Assembly: GCF_014596525.1 (NCBI RefSeq)
Contig: NZ_MSJP01000115.1
Span: 1 to 64,000, forward strand
Reading direction: 5' to 3'
Length of the DNA stretch: 64,000 bases
Source: Streptomyces sp. CBMA291
GTDB taxonomy: Bacteria > Actinomycetota > Actinomycetes > Streptomycetales > Streptomycetaceae
Part shown: one piece after another, positions 7,766 through 15,640 of the stretch
Layout of the letters: each line of letters starts with the position of its first letter
Numbering within the stretch: the first letter of the stretch is position 1
Notes under the pieces: model-generated
Told to the model about the DNA's origin: nothing
The model's database searches: none
What the model saw: only the letters and a program-made list of their open reading frames with translations
Made by a program: the position numbers and the translations under genes

Positions 7766-8578
7766 CTAGGTCCCCTGGTTGCTCTCGTGCCCGCGAGGTG
7801 AGGGGGGTTCCTCGCGCGCACCGGCCTCGGGGCCGCCGTGGGGCACCGGTGGGCGCTCCTCCGGATAGCGTTCGTAGAAGGCGTTCACACGCCGTTCGAA
7901 CTCGGCGGGGTCCATGTCCCCCTTGAGCCGCGTCAGACCGACCAGCTGCCGGTCCTCGGGCCGCACGACCGCCATCACCTCCTGCACCGCCTCGGCACTG
8001 TCGCCGTGGTTGAACAGGTGCGCGTCGATCGCGGCGGCGCGCACCGCGCGCTCCGGATGATCGGCCGCGATACGGAGGGTGGCGCGCGCGGCCTCCTCGG
8101 TGTCCAGATACGAGAGCATCTCCGCCGCCCGCGCCTGGAGCAGGGCGTCGAAGTTCAGCAGCGAGTCCTCACCCTCGGCCTCGTTCGCCCGTGGGAACAG
8201 CTTCGCCCGCGACCAGACGAACGACTCCAGGCGAGGAGCCGCGCTCGCGTCGCCCAGCTCGCCGATCGTCGACAGCAGCATGAGATGCCGTCCGACATCG
8301 GGCACCGGCTGTTCCTCCAACGCCCTGAACAGGCCGTCGGTCAGAGCCTTGTCCTTCACGCGCGACCTCGTTCCGGAAATGCAGCGGCGTATCTCTCCCG
8401 CCTCGGCGTGGGGAACCTGCGCGGCCCATTCCAGGAATTCGTTGATATTTCCACTGTCAAGAGCCATGGGCTCGGCGGCTGCGCGCGGAGCCAGGCTACG
8501 CCGGAATGGAGCTCTTCCGGGGGGTGGAGAATCGGCACTCTTCGGTGAACCGTCTTCGTTATAATTCCTCATACTCAT
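7766..8578 (-). CDS. HEAT-repeat-like helical protein
   Basis: 270 aa from ATG 8578 (MSMRNYNEDG). Codons for residues 4-8 are A/T-rich, as often at real Streptomyces starts, but the ribosome site is poor and ATG 8467 (MALDSGN) is an alternative. From about residue 60 the chain is alpha-helical with HEAT-like pairs: LMLLSTIGELGDASAAPRLE, LLQARAAEMLSYLDTEEAAR, and ERAVRAAAIDAHLFNHGDSA. Such scaffolds mediate protein contacts. The C-terminal 30 residues are Pro/Glu-rich and disordered. It is immediately upstream of the HExxH gene and probably its partner, perhaps as adaptor or inhibitor (inference). No known system was recognised. Confidence 0.75.
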   Translation of the reverse strand: MSMRNYNEDGSPKSADSPPPGRAPFRRSLAPRAAAEPMALDSGNINEFLEWAAQVPHAEAGEIRRCISGTRSRVKDKALTDGLFRALEEQPVPDVGRHLMLLSTIGELGDASAAPRLESFVWSRAKLFPRANEAEGEDSLLNFDALLQARAAEMLSYLDTEEAARATLRIAADHPERAVRAAAIDAHLFNHGDSAEAVQEVMAVVRPEDRQLVGLTRLKGDMDPAEFERRVNAFYERYPEERPPVPHGGPEAGAREEPPSPRGHESNQGT

Positions 8579-8853
8579 GAGCCTAGGGCCGATTTGCCGC
8601 CCTCGCACATCAGGGTGACAATGCGGGACCGATCTCCATTCACGGGGGTGCGGGATCGGCGGCCCCGGGGCCTCACACCGGTGATCGCCCGCCCCCGGGC
8701 CGGAGGCGTTCGCCTTCCTCCCCCCTCCGGAGCTACACTCGCCAGCTTCCCCGCCTCCCTCCGTGGAGAGCCGCCGTCCGGTCGGAAACCGGGCGGTCAT
8801 CTCGACGTGTCCGCGCATCCACGCATCCGCGTGTCCGACCCGGAGGCTTCACC

Positions 8854-10884
8854 GTGTCCTTGCCCGTATCCGACGATCCCCTCGCGCGCGAACGCGCCCA
8901 TCTGGCCGCCTCGCGCTCCGCCCTGCGTGCGATGCGCGAGGACGTGGAGGCGCTCGACATCAAGGACGTCACCGCCAACTGGGTCAACTCCGTCGTCCTC
9001 GAACGTCAGATCGAGGACCGGATCAAGGCGCTGGCCGACCTCTCGCACACGCCGTTGTTCTTCGGCAGGCTCGACTATCTGCACACCACGCAGGAGGGGC
9101 AGCGGTTCTACATCGGGCGGCGGCACGTGCACGACGCCGGTGGCGACCCGATGGTGATCGACTGGCGTGCGCCGGTCTCCCAGCCGTACTACCAGGCGTC
9201 CCGGAAGGACCCCCGGGACGTCGGGCTGCGGCGCCGCTTCGGCTACACGGGCGGCGAGCTGACCGCGTACGAGGACGAGCACCTGTCCGACCCGGCGGAG
9301 GCGGAGACCACCAGCCGACTGCTCCAGGCGGAGATCGAACGGCCCCGTGTCGGTCCCATGCGGGACATCGTCGCCACCATCCAGCCGGAGCAGGACGGCA
9401 TCGTCCGCTCCGACCTGTCGGGGACGGTCTGTGTGCAGGGCGGGCCCGGCACCGGCAAGACCGCCGTGGGTCTGCACCGTGTCGCCTATCTGCTCTACGC
9501 CCACCGGGAGCGGCTGGCCAGGACCGGCGCCCTCGTCATCGGGCCGAACCGCTCCTTCCTCCACTACATCGAGCAGGTGCTGCCCGCGCTCGGCGAGCTG
9601 GAGGTGAAGCAGGCGACCGTCGACGACCTCGTCGCCCATGTCGAGGTGCGGGGCACCGACGAGGCGGCGACCGCCGTGGTCAAGGGCGACGCCAGGATGG
9701 CGGAGCTGCTGCGACGGGCGCTGCGCTCGCACATCGCGCTGCCGACCGAGCCCCTGATGGTGATCCGCGGCTCGCGCCGCTGGCGGGTTCCGGTGCACGA
9801 ACTAGAGGAGATCGTACGGGAGTTGACGGCCCGTGAGATCCGTTACGGGGCGGCCCGAGAGGCGCTTCCGCAGCGGGTCGCGCACGCCGTCCTGGTCCGG
9901 ATGGAGCAGGCGGGCGAGTCGCCCGACGACCGGGTGCAGAACGCCGTCGCCCGCAACACCGCCGTGAAGGCGCTCGTCAACGCCTGCTGGCCCGCCGTGG
10001 ACCCGGCGAAGCTGGTGCTGCGGCTCCTCGGCGACGCGGAGTTCCTCGCCGAGCACGCCGAGGGCCTGTTCTCCGAGGACGAGCGGAAGCTGCTCCTGTG
10101 GGCGAAGCCCGCCCGCAGCGTGAAGACGGCGAAGTGGTCGGCGGCGGACGCGGTCCTCGTCGACGAGGCGCGGGACCTGGTGGAGCGGACGCACTCGCTC
10201 GGCCATGTCGTCATCGACGAGGCGCAGGACCTGTCCCCCATGCAGTACCGGGCGGTGGGCCGCCGCTGCACGACCGGTTCGGCGACGGTCCTCGGCGACC
10301 TCGCGCAGGGCACCACCCCGTGGGCGACGGAGAGCTGGGCGCAGGCGCTCGCGCACCTGGGCAAGCCGGAGGCGCACGTGGAGGAGCTGACCGCCGGTTT
10401 CCGTGTGCCGCGCGAGGTCATCGCGTACGCCTCCCGGCTCCTTCCGCACATGTCGCCGGGGCTCGCCCCGGTGGAGTCCGTACGGGAGAACCCCGGTTCC
10501 CTTGAGGTGCGCCCCGGCTCCGACCTGGACGCGGACGTGGTCGCCGCCTGCCGGGAGTCCCTCGCGTTCGAGGGGTCGATCGGGCTGATCGCGGCGGACG
10601 CGCGGATCGAGCCGCTCGCGCGGGCGCTGACGGACGCCGGGCTCGCGTATCTCGCCCCCGGCGAGGAGACGACCGCCGAGTCCCGCCTGACGCTGGTCCC
10701 CGCCTCGCTGGCGAAGGGCCTGGAGTACGACTACGTGGTCCTGGACGAACCGGCGGCGGTCGTCGACGGCGAGCCCGACGAGCGGACCGGTCTGCGGCGC
10801 CTCTACGTGGCCCTGACCCGCGCCGTCTCCGGGCTGACGGTCGTTCACTCCGCCCCCGTGCCACACCAGTTGGGGGAGCTTTGA
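8854..10884 (+). CDS. helR: HelD/HelR-type RNA polymerase recycling ATPase (UvrD-like superfamily 1)
   Basis: 676 aa; GTG with CGGAGG seven bases upstream. Walker A is VQGGPGTGKTAVG, motif II VIDEAQDLS, and the late motifs LVPASLAKGLEYDYVVLDE and RRLYVALTRA are those of UvrD-like motors. The N-terminal 180 residues (coiled arm, then YIGRRHVHD...VIDWRAPVSQPYYQ) are characteristic of HelD/HelR and not of UvrD. HelR in Streptomyces displaces rifamycin-stalled RNA polymerase and gives some resistance. No rifamycin-associated element was found in the 230 bp upstream, only a GGCCCCGGGGCC palindrome near 8672. The last four bases overlap the VOC gene. Confidence 0.85.
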   Translation: MSLPVSDDPLARERAHLAASRSALRAMREDVEALDIKDVTANWVNSVVLERQIEDRIKALADLSHTPLFFGRLDYLHTTQEGQRFYIGRRHVHDAGGDPMVIDWRAPVSQPYYQASRKDPRDVGLRRRFGYTGGELTAYEDEHLSDPAEAETTSRLLQAEIERPRVGPMRDIVATIQPEQDGIVRSDLSGTVCVQGGPGTGKTAVGLHRVAYLLYAHRERLARTGALVIGPNRSFLHYIEQVLPALGELEVKQATVDDLVAHVEVRGTDEAATAVVKGDARMAELLRRALRSHIALPTEPLMVIRGSRRWRVPVHELEEIVRELTAREIRYGAAREALPQRVAHAVLVRMEQAGESPDDRVQNAVARNTAVKALVNACWPAVDPAKLVLRLLGDAEFLAEHAEGLFSEDERKLLLWAKPARSVKTAKWSAADAVLVDEARDLVERTHSLGHVVIDEAQDLSPMQYRAVGRRCTTGSATVLGDLAQGTTPWATESWAQALAHLGKPEAHVEELTAGFRVPREVIAYASRLLPHMSPGLAPVESVRENPGSLEVRPGSDLDADVVAACRESLAFEGSIGLIAADARIEPLARALTDAGLAYLAPGEETTAESRLTLVPASLAKGLEYDYVVLDEPAAVVDGEPDERTGLRRLYVALTRAVSGLTVVHSAPVPHQLGEL

Positions 10885-11297
10885 GCCCCGCCGTCGGCAG
10901 TCTGCACCACATCGAGGTGTGGGTGGCGGACCTGGCGCGCGCCGAGGAGAGCTTCGGCCGGCTGCTCGGCGCGCTCGGCTACCGCCCGTTCCAGCGCTGG
11001 GAGGGCGGCCGGAGCTGGGCCCTCGGCTCCTGCTACCTCGTCGTCGAGCAGTCCCCCGCGCTCTCCTCCGACCGTCACGACCGGCTGCGGCCCGGCGTCA
11101 ACCACCTGGCCTTCCACGCCGGGGACCGGGCCGCCGTCGACGCCCTGACGGCCGACGCCCAGGCGCACGGCTGGCGGCTCATGTACGCCGACCGGCATCC
11201 GTACGCGGGCGGCGAGGGCGTCTACGCGGCCTATCTGGAGAACGCGGACGGCTTCGAGGTGGAGCTGGTGGCCGACGCGCCAGGCGAGGAGCGATGA
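10881..11297 (+). CDS. VOC/glyoxalase family protein
   Basis: 138 aa. TTG start overlaps the HelR stop (TTGA), with GGGGGAG before it, giving translational coupling. It is a single vicinal-oxygen-chelate module pair: SLHHIEVWVADLARAEE, then GVNHLAFHAGD, and YAAYLENADGFEVELVA. His in the first strand and Glu at the end are typical metal ligands. The substrate is unknown. Coupling to helR could point to detoxification or antibiotic tolerance, but that is inference only. Confidence 0.8.
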   Translation: MSPAVGSLHHIEVWVADLARAEESFGRLLGALGYRPFQRWEGGRSWALGSCYLVVEQSPALSSDRHDRLRPGVNHLAFHAGDRAAVDALTADAQAHGWRLMYADRHPYAGGEGVYAAYLENADGFEVELVADAPGEER

Positions 11298-11374
11298 TTT
11301 TCCGGGCGGGGGCCCGTCTGTCAGGGTGAGGTGCTGCGGCACGCAGCGCTCGTGAACCCGACGGGAGAACCCGG

Positions 11375-11947
11375 ATGCGCACCCTGATCAGTACGGCCTT
11401 CGTCTCGCTCGACGGCGTCATGGAAGCCCCCGGCGGCGAGCCCGGCTACCGGAACGCGGGCTGGACCTTCAAGGACGTCGAGTTCGTCCCGGAGGCGTAC
11501 ACGATCAAGGGCGCGGAGCAGGAGGAGGCCACCGCGCTGCTCCTCGGCCGGGTCAGCTACGAGGCGTTCGCCGAGGTCTGGCCCGACATGGCGGACTTCA
11601 CGGGCTACAAGGCCATGCCGAAGTACGTCGTGTCGACCACGCTCACCGAGGACGACCTGGTGGACGGCTGGGGCGAGACCACGATCCTGCGCTCGCTCGA
11701 CGAGGTCGCCGCGCTGAAGGAGACCGAGGGCGGGCCGATCATCGTGCACGGCAGCGCGAGCCTGAACCATGCGCTGTCGGACGCCGGGCTGATCGACCGC
11801 TACCACCTGCTCGTCTTCCCGCTGCTCCTCGGCGCGGGCAAGCGCCTGTTCTCCACGTCGGACGTCGACGCGCGCAAGCTGCGGCTCGTGGAGCACGAGG
11901 CGTACGCGAACGGCATCCAGAAGAACGTGTTCGAGGTCGTGCGCTGA
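11375..11947 (+). CDS. Dihydrofolate reductase family protein (RibD C-terminal domain)
   Basis: 190 aa. N-terminal MRTLISTAFVSLDGVMEAPGGEPGY, central LLLGRVSYEAFAEVWPDM and KYVVSTTLTEDD, late IIVHGSASLNHALSDAGLIDRYHLLVFPLLLGAGKRLF are the standard motifs of RibD_C/DHFR-like NADPH reductases in Streptomyces. The substrate is unknown; true folate reductase activity should not be assumed. A monocistronic unit following the helR pair. Confidence 0.88.
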   Translation: MRTLISTAFVSLDGVMEAPGGEPGYRNAGWTFKDVEFVPEAYTIKGAEQEEATALLLGRVSYEAFAEVWPDMADFTGYKAMPKYVVSTTLTEDDLVDGWGETTILRSLDEVAALKETEGGPIIVHGSASLNHALSDAGLIDRYHLLVFPLLLGAGKRLFSTSDVDARKLRLVEHEAYANGIQKNVFEVVR

Positions 11948-11976
11948 GCGCCTGAACGGTTCGCTCGGGGGGCCGC

Positions 11977-12906
11977 TCAGGAGACCGCGTACTCCTTGAG
12001 CGCCTCGACGCGGGTGCGGCGGGCGACGGAGGCGAGGATCCGGTTCGTGTCCCGGTAGTACGCCTCGGTGACCAGGCCCCAGGCCAGGGCCCAGCCGCGC
12101 CCGCGCGCCCAGCTCGCGTCGTCGGCGCGGGACGCCTCGCGGAAGAGCGGGCGGGTCTCCGGGGTGAGCAGGGTCCAGGCGGGCATCAGGTCGCAGGCGG
12201 GGTCGCCGGTGCCGAGACCGCCGAAGTCGATGACGGCGGTGAGCCTGCCCGCGCGGCCCAGGAGGTTGCCGGGGAGCAGGTCGCCGTGGACCCAGACGGG
12301 CGGCCCGTCCCACGCCGGAAGCCGCAGGACCCGCTCCCACGCCTCGGTCGCGAGGTCCGCGTCGTCCGCGTCGGCCAGACCGTGGGCCGCGAGGGCCCGT
12401 ACGGCGCCCGGGAGGTGCCCCTCCTCCCAGTCGGTGACGGGCCCGCCCCGGAAGGAGGGGGGTCCGCCGCTCGCGTCGACGGCGCGCAGGGCGGTGCCGA
12501 AGCGGCCCAGGGCCTCGGCGGCGTGGGCGAGGTCGGTGAGCGGCACGGTGTGGGCGTCGTCGCCGTCGAGCCAGCGGTAGACCGACCAGGGCAGCGGAAA
12601 GTCGTCGTCGGCCTCGGCCCGGCCGACCGGGACGGGCACGTCGAGCGGCAGATGCGGGGCGAGCCGGGGCAGCCAGCGCTGCTCCTTCTCGACGTGGTGC
12701 GCGGCGTACGCGACCCGGGGCAGCCGGACGACCAGCTCATCACCCAGCCGGAACATCAGATTGTCGGTCCCGGCCGACGGCACGGCCCGCACGGAAAGCC
12801 CGCCCCACTCAGGAAACCGCCGGGAGACGAGCCGCCGGACGAGGGTGGTGTCGGGGTGAGCCGGGATGGTGTCGGGCTGTTCGGGGGTGGTGTCGGTCTC
12901 CGCCAT
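11977..12906 (-). CDS. Aminoglycoside phosphotransferase (APH) family protein
   Basis: 309 aa from ATG 12906 (MAETDTTPEQ). The catalytic loop is WVHGDLLPGNLL (HGDxxxxN) and the metal-binding motif is AVIDFGGLGTGDPACDL, both of the APH/choline kinase fold. N-lobe: GTDNLMFRLGDELVVRLPR. Members phosphorylate small molecules; many Streptomyces copies are of unknown substrate and not proven resistance genes. The upstream frame continues without a ribosome site into a repeat-rich spacer, so the shorter start is preferred. Confidence 0.88.
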   Translation of the reverse strand: MAETDTTPEQPDTIPAHPDTTLVRRLVSRRFPEWGGLSVRAVPSAGTDNLMFRLGDELVVRLPRVAYAAHHVEKEQRWLPRLAPHLPLDVPVPVGRAEADDDFPLPWSVYRWLDGDDAHTVPLTDLAHAAEALGRFGTALRAVDASGGPPSFRGGPVTDWEEGHLPGAVRALAAHGLADADDADLATEAWERVLRLPAWDGPPVWVHGDLLPGNLLGRAGRLTAVIDFGGLGTGDPACDLMPAWTLLTPETRPLFREASRADDASWARGRGWALAWGLVTEAYYRDTNRILASVARRTRVEALKEYAVS

Positions 12907-13051
12907 GCGCTTCAGGCTAACGAAGGGGGCGGTTCCGGACGAAGGAGTTTCGGGGGGGGGTACGGGGCCTGCCGCCGGGCGCGGCGGAAGGCGAGGACAC
13001 CAGACCCGGCCGCGGGTGAAGACGCCGGGCCCGGCGGAAGGCGAAGGCACC

Positions 13052-13121
13052 CGCACCGGGCCCGTACCGAAGAACCGGGCCCGTGCCGAAGAACCAGCCC
13101 GCGCCCAAGAACCGGCCCCGC
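13052..13121. repeat. Imperfect direct repeats in a 369-bp gene-free spacer
   Basis: Between the APH gene and cutC (12907-13275) I see no gene. The stretch holds repeated ACCGGGCCCGTACCGAAGA-like units, two close and a third diverged, plus GGCGGAAGGCGA copies just to the left. Confidence 0.5.
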
Positions 13122-13275
13122 GGCGAAATACCAGGCCCCTCCCCCACCCCGCCCACGGAAGAGCCCCCCGGTGGGCACCAAGCGGGCGGGCCCCGTGTTT
13201 CGCCCCGTACGGTCGCCGTCAGCTCGGCCGTACCCCGTCCCGTGGTGCCCCCGGAGGGCGGTTTCTCGGGTGGCC

Positions 13276-13974
13276 TCAGGCGTCCAGGGCTTCGCGCCAG
13301 GTGCGGACGGCGTCCGCCGAGACCGGGGCGGTCCAGCCCTGGGGGCGGGCCGCGCCGCCGATGTGGAAGGCGTCGAGGCCCGCCGCGCGCAGTTCGGGGA
13401 GGTGGTCGAGGCGCAGTCCGCCGCCGACCAGGATCGTGGCCTCGTAGCCGGGCTCGCCCTTGCGGGCGGCTTCGGCCTTGAGGGTGGCCAGGCCGTCGTC
13501 GACGCCGCCCGCCGCGCCCGCGGTGAGGTAGGTGTCGAGGCCGGGCAGGTCGGCGAGGTTCTTGCGGAGTCCGTCGCGGTCGGCGGCGCGGTCGATGGCC
13601 CGGTGGAAGGTCCACCGGCAGCCGTCGAGGACGGCGATGAGCCGTTCGACGGCGACCAGGTCGGGCCGGCCGTCGGCGGTGAGGAAGCCGAGAACGAATT
13701 CGTCCGCCCCGGCCTCGCGGAGTTCGGTGGCGCGGGCCACCAGGGCTTCGGTGCCCTCGGGGCCGCCCGCCGAGAATCCGTCGGCGAGGCGGAGCATGAC
13801 GCGCAACGGGATGTCGACGGCGGCGCGGATGGCGGCGAAGTCGGCCCGGGACGGGGTGAGTCCGTCGGCCGCCATGTCGGTGACGAGTTCGAGCCTGTCG
13901 GCTCCACCGGTCTGGGCGGCGACCGCGTCTTCCTGGTCGAGGGCGATCACCTCAAGGACTGCACGGTTGCTCAT
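13276..13974 (-). CDS. cutC: CutC family protein
   Basis: 232 aa from ATG 13974 (MSNRAVLEVI), chosen over ATG 13983 because GGAGG lies ten bases upstream of the former. TIM-barrel family motifs: GADRLELVTDMAADGLTPS, RVMLRL, GADEFVLGFLTADG, TFHRAIDRA, and ILVGGGLRLDHLPELRAAG. CutC was first linked to copper homeostasis in E. coli, but that role is disputed. Here it lies beside a copper operon, yet a DasR-type site 29 bp upstream points to amino-sugar control. Confidence 0.93.
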   Translation of the reverse strand: MSNRAVLEVIALDQEDAVAAQTGGADRLELVTDMAADGLTPSRADFAAIRAAVDIPLRVMLRLADGFSAGGPEGTEALVARATELREAGADEFVLGFLTADGRPDLVAVERLIAVLDGCRWTFHRAIDRAADRDGLRKNLADLPGLDTYLTAGAAGGVDDGLATLKAEAARKGEPGYEATILVGGGLRLDHLPELRAAGLDAFHIGGAARPQGWTAPVSADAVRTWREALDA

Positions 13975-14002
13975 CGAGCCCATTCCTCCATGAATGACGG
14001 CT

Positions 14003-14018
14003 ATAGGTCTAGTCCAAT
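14003..14018. promoter_or_regulatory. DasR-type operator (dre) upstream of cutC
   Basis: ATAGGTCTAGTCCAAT matches the dre consensus A(C/T)TGGTCTAG(A/T)CCA(C/G)T except for about two positions. It is 29 bp upstream of the cutC start. DasR is the GlcNAc-responsive GntR regulator of Streptomyces. Confidence 0.6.
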
Positions 14019-14025
14019 GACCAGC

Positions 14026-15033
14026 CTAGCCGTGCGCGTGCCCTCCCGCATCGTGCACGGCATCACCCGTGACAGGCGGTTGCGACACGGCGGGCGCGCC
14101 CGAGCCGCCCGCCGTGACGGTGAAGGAGGCCGTGCGGACCTTGCCCTCGTGCTGGAAGTCCAGGAAGAGACGGTACGTCCCCGCGCTGGGTGCCGTCGCG
14201 GTGAAGGAGATGTCCGGCCCCGCCGCGCCCTCGTTGGGGTGCACATGGAGGTAGGCGAGGTCGCCGTCGCGGAGGGCGACGAGGTGCCCGTACGCGCCGA
14301 GGTAGGGCTGGAGGTCGGTGACGGGCTTGCCGCCCTTGGTGACGGTGAGCCGCAGTTCACCGGCCTTGCCGGGGTCGAGGGTGCCGCCGAGTCGGACCTG
14401 GTAGCCGTCGACGGTGGAGGTCGGGACGGCGGCGGGCAGCGGCTTCGGCGCGTACGCCCCCGGCACCGCGAGGTCGGCGCCGAGGGTGACGCCCTGGGCG
14501 CCGGGCGCGGCGGGCCTGAAGTCGGCGAAGACCTTGTAGCCGCCGGCGGCGGGCAGGTCGACGGGGGTCGTCCAGGTGCCGTCGGCCGCCCTCACGGGGT
14601 GCAGATGACGGAAGGTGCCGAGGTCGCGGGAGGCGACGATGAAGTGCAGTTCCTTGCCGTGCTCGGTGCTGAAGGCGGTGACCTTGCGGCCCTGCGCGTC
14701 CTTGACGGAGAACTTGAGGACGCTCTTCCCCGCGGGGGTGACGGGGGTCTCCAGGGCGAGGGTGTAGCCGCCTTGGGAGATCTGGAGGCCGCCGGGGAGG
14801 TTCGCACCGGCTCCCGCGCCCGCGCCTTCCCCGTGACCCGCGCCTTCCCCGTGCCCCGCGTGCCCGCCGGGCGCCCGCTCGTCCCCCGGCGCCGGGTCGG
14901 CGGTCGCGTGGTCGCCGTGCTCGGTCTTCTTCGGCTCCTCGACGGGGCCGATGCCCTTGCCGACCCCGTACGCGGTCCCGAAGGTCGCGGCGAGCGCGGC
15001 GGCAAAGGCGGTGATCTTCACTCCGGTGTTCAT
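14026..15033 (-). CDS. Secreted, His-rich protein of a copper locus
   Basis: 335 aa from ATG 15033, with GGGAG eight bases upstream. N-terminal KITAFAAALAATFGTAYGVGKGI is a signal peptide or single anchor. A linker at about 35-75 is rich in His/Gly (KKTEHGDHATADP, GHAGHGEGAGHGEG). Two beta-sandwich-like modules follow, with FRHLHPVRAADGTW and LVALRDGDLAYLHVHPNE, whose HxHP motifs are plausible copper ligands; the C-terminus is DAGGHAHG. Extracytoplasmic copper binding is inferred. It is divergent from copZ-copA-csoR and shares the operator-bearing spacer, so it is probably induced by copper. Confidence 0.8.
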   Translation of the reverse strand: MNTGVKITAFAAALAATFGTAYGVGKGIGPVEEPKKTEHGDHATADPAPGDERAPGGHAGHGEGAGHGEGAGAGAGANLPGGLQISQGGYTLALETPVTPAGKSVLKFSVKDAQGRKVTAFSTEHGKELHFIVASRDLGTFRHLHPVRAADGTWTTPVDLPAAGGYKVFADFRPAAPGAQGVTLGADLAVPGAYAPKPLPAAVPTSTVDGYQVRLGGTLDPGKAGELRLTVTKGGKPVTDLQPYLGAYGHLVALRDGDLAYLHVHPNEGAAGPDISFTATAPSAGTYRLFLDFQHEGKVRTASFTVTAGGSGAPAVSQPPVTGDAVHDAGGHAHG

Positions 15034-15084
15034 GGCTGCTCTCCCGTACATGGGGTGGGTGGTGGGCCGTCCAACGTCTTCACC

Positions 15085-15101
15085 ATACCCCTGGGGGGTA
15101 T
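15085..15101. promoter_or_regulatory. CsoR-type operator 1
   Basis: ATACCCCTGGGGGGTAT, a G-tract palindrome of the type bound by actinobacterial CsoR. It is nearest to the secreted protein gene and probably overlaps its promoter. Confidence 0.75.
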
Positions 15102-15132
15102 CAAGTCAAGAAGGGGTCCCTGCTTGCGTCCG

Positions 15133-15149
15133 ATACCACAGGGGGGTAT
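15133..15149. promoter_or_regulatory. CsoR-type operator 2
   Basis: ATACCACAGGGGGGTAT, in the middle of the divergent spacer. A second copy of the same palindrome type, slightly less symmetric. Confidence 0.7.
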
Positions 15150-15167
15150 ACATGGACTCACAACCGA

Positions 15168-15184
15168 ATACCCCCCGAGGGTAT
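15168..15184. promoter_or_regulatory. CsoR-type operator 3
   Basis: ATACCCCCCGAGGGTAT, 31 bp upstream of the copZ start. Likely controls the copZ-copA-csoR operon. Confidence 0.75.
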
Positions 15185-15215
15185 CCCGGGACCGGAACCG
15201 ACCAAGGAGGAAGCC

Positions 15216-15530
15216 ATGGGCTCCTGCTGCACCCCCGACCACAGCTGCTCGACCACCGACGCCACCGAGTCCACCGAGACCGCCGGATCCACCGCCGTCG
15301 CCGTCGCCGTCGCCGAAAGCACCGCCACCGTCTACGCCGTCTCCGGCATGACCTGCGGCCACTGCGAGAGCGCGATCACCCAGGCCGTCGGCGCCCTGGA
15401 CGGGGTCCTCGCCGTGGACGTCGACCTCGCCGGCGGTCTGGTGACCGTCACCACGGGCGGCGAGCCCGACGACGCCGCCGTCACCGCGGCGGTCGACGAC
15501 GCGGGCTACGAGCTGACCGGCCGCGCCTGA
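15216..15530 (+). CDS. copZ: Copper chaperone (heavy-metal-associated domain), CopZ-like
   Basis: 104 aa, ATG with AAGGAGG upstream. The HMA domain occupies the C-terminal 65 residues: TVYAVSGMTCGHCESAITQA has the MxCxxC copper site, ending GYELTGRA. The N-terminal 35 residues are unusual for CopZ: MGSCCTPDHSCS gives three extra Cys and a His, then a Thr/Ser/Ala linker. It hands Cu(I) to the CopA ATPase encoded 110 bp downstream. First gene of the CsoR-controlled operon. Confidence 0.92.
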   Translation: MGSCCTPDHSCSTTDATESTETAGSTAVAVAVAESTATVYAVSGMTCGHCESAITQAVGALDGVLAVDVDLAGGLVTVTTGGEPDDAAVTAAVDDAGYELTGRA

Positions 15531-15640
15531 CCTCAAGCCCCCTCGGCCGCCGGGGCCCGCCCGAACCGACTCGGGCCCCGGCCCCCGAAACCCCCCGCCA
15601 GATACCCAGGCCCCACCCCGTACGCACGAGGAGCGGACGC

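Noticed and set aside
8660..8684. GGCCCCGGGGCC palindrome as a rifamycin-associated element for helR
   Set aside because: Does not match the known element with its central spacer; likely a chance G+C palindrome.
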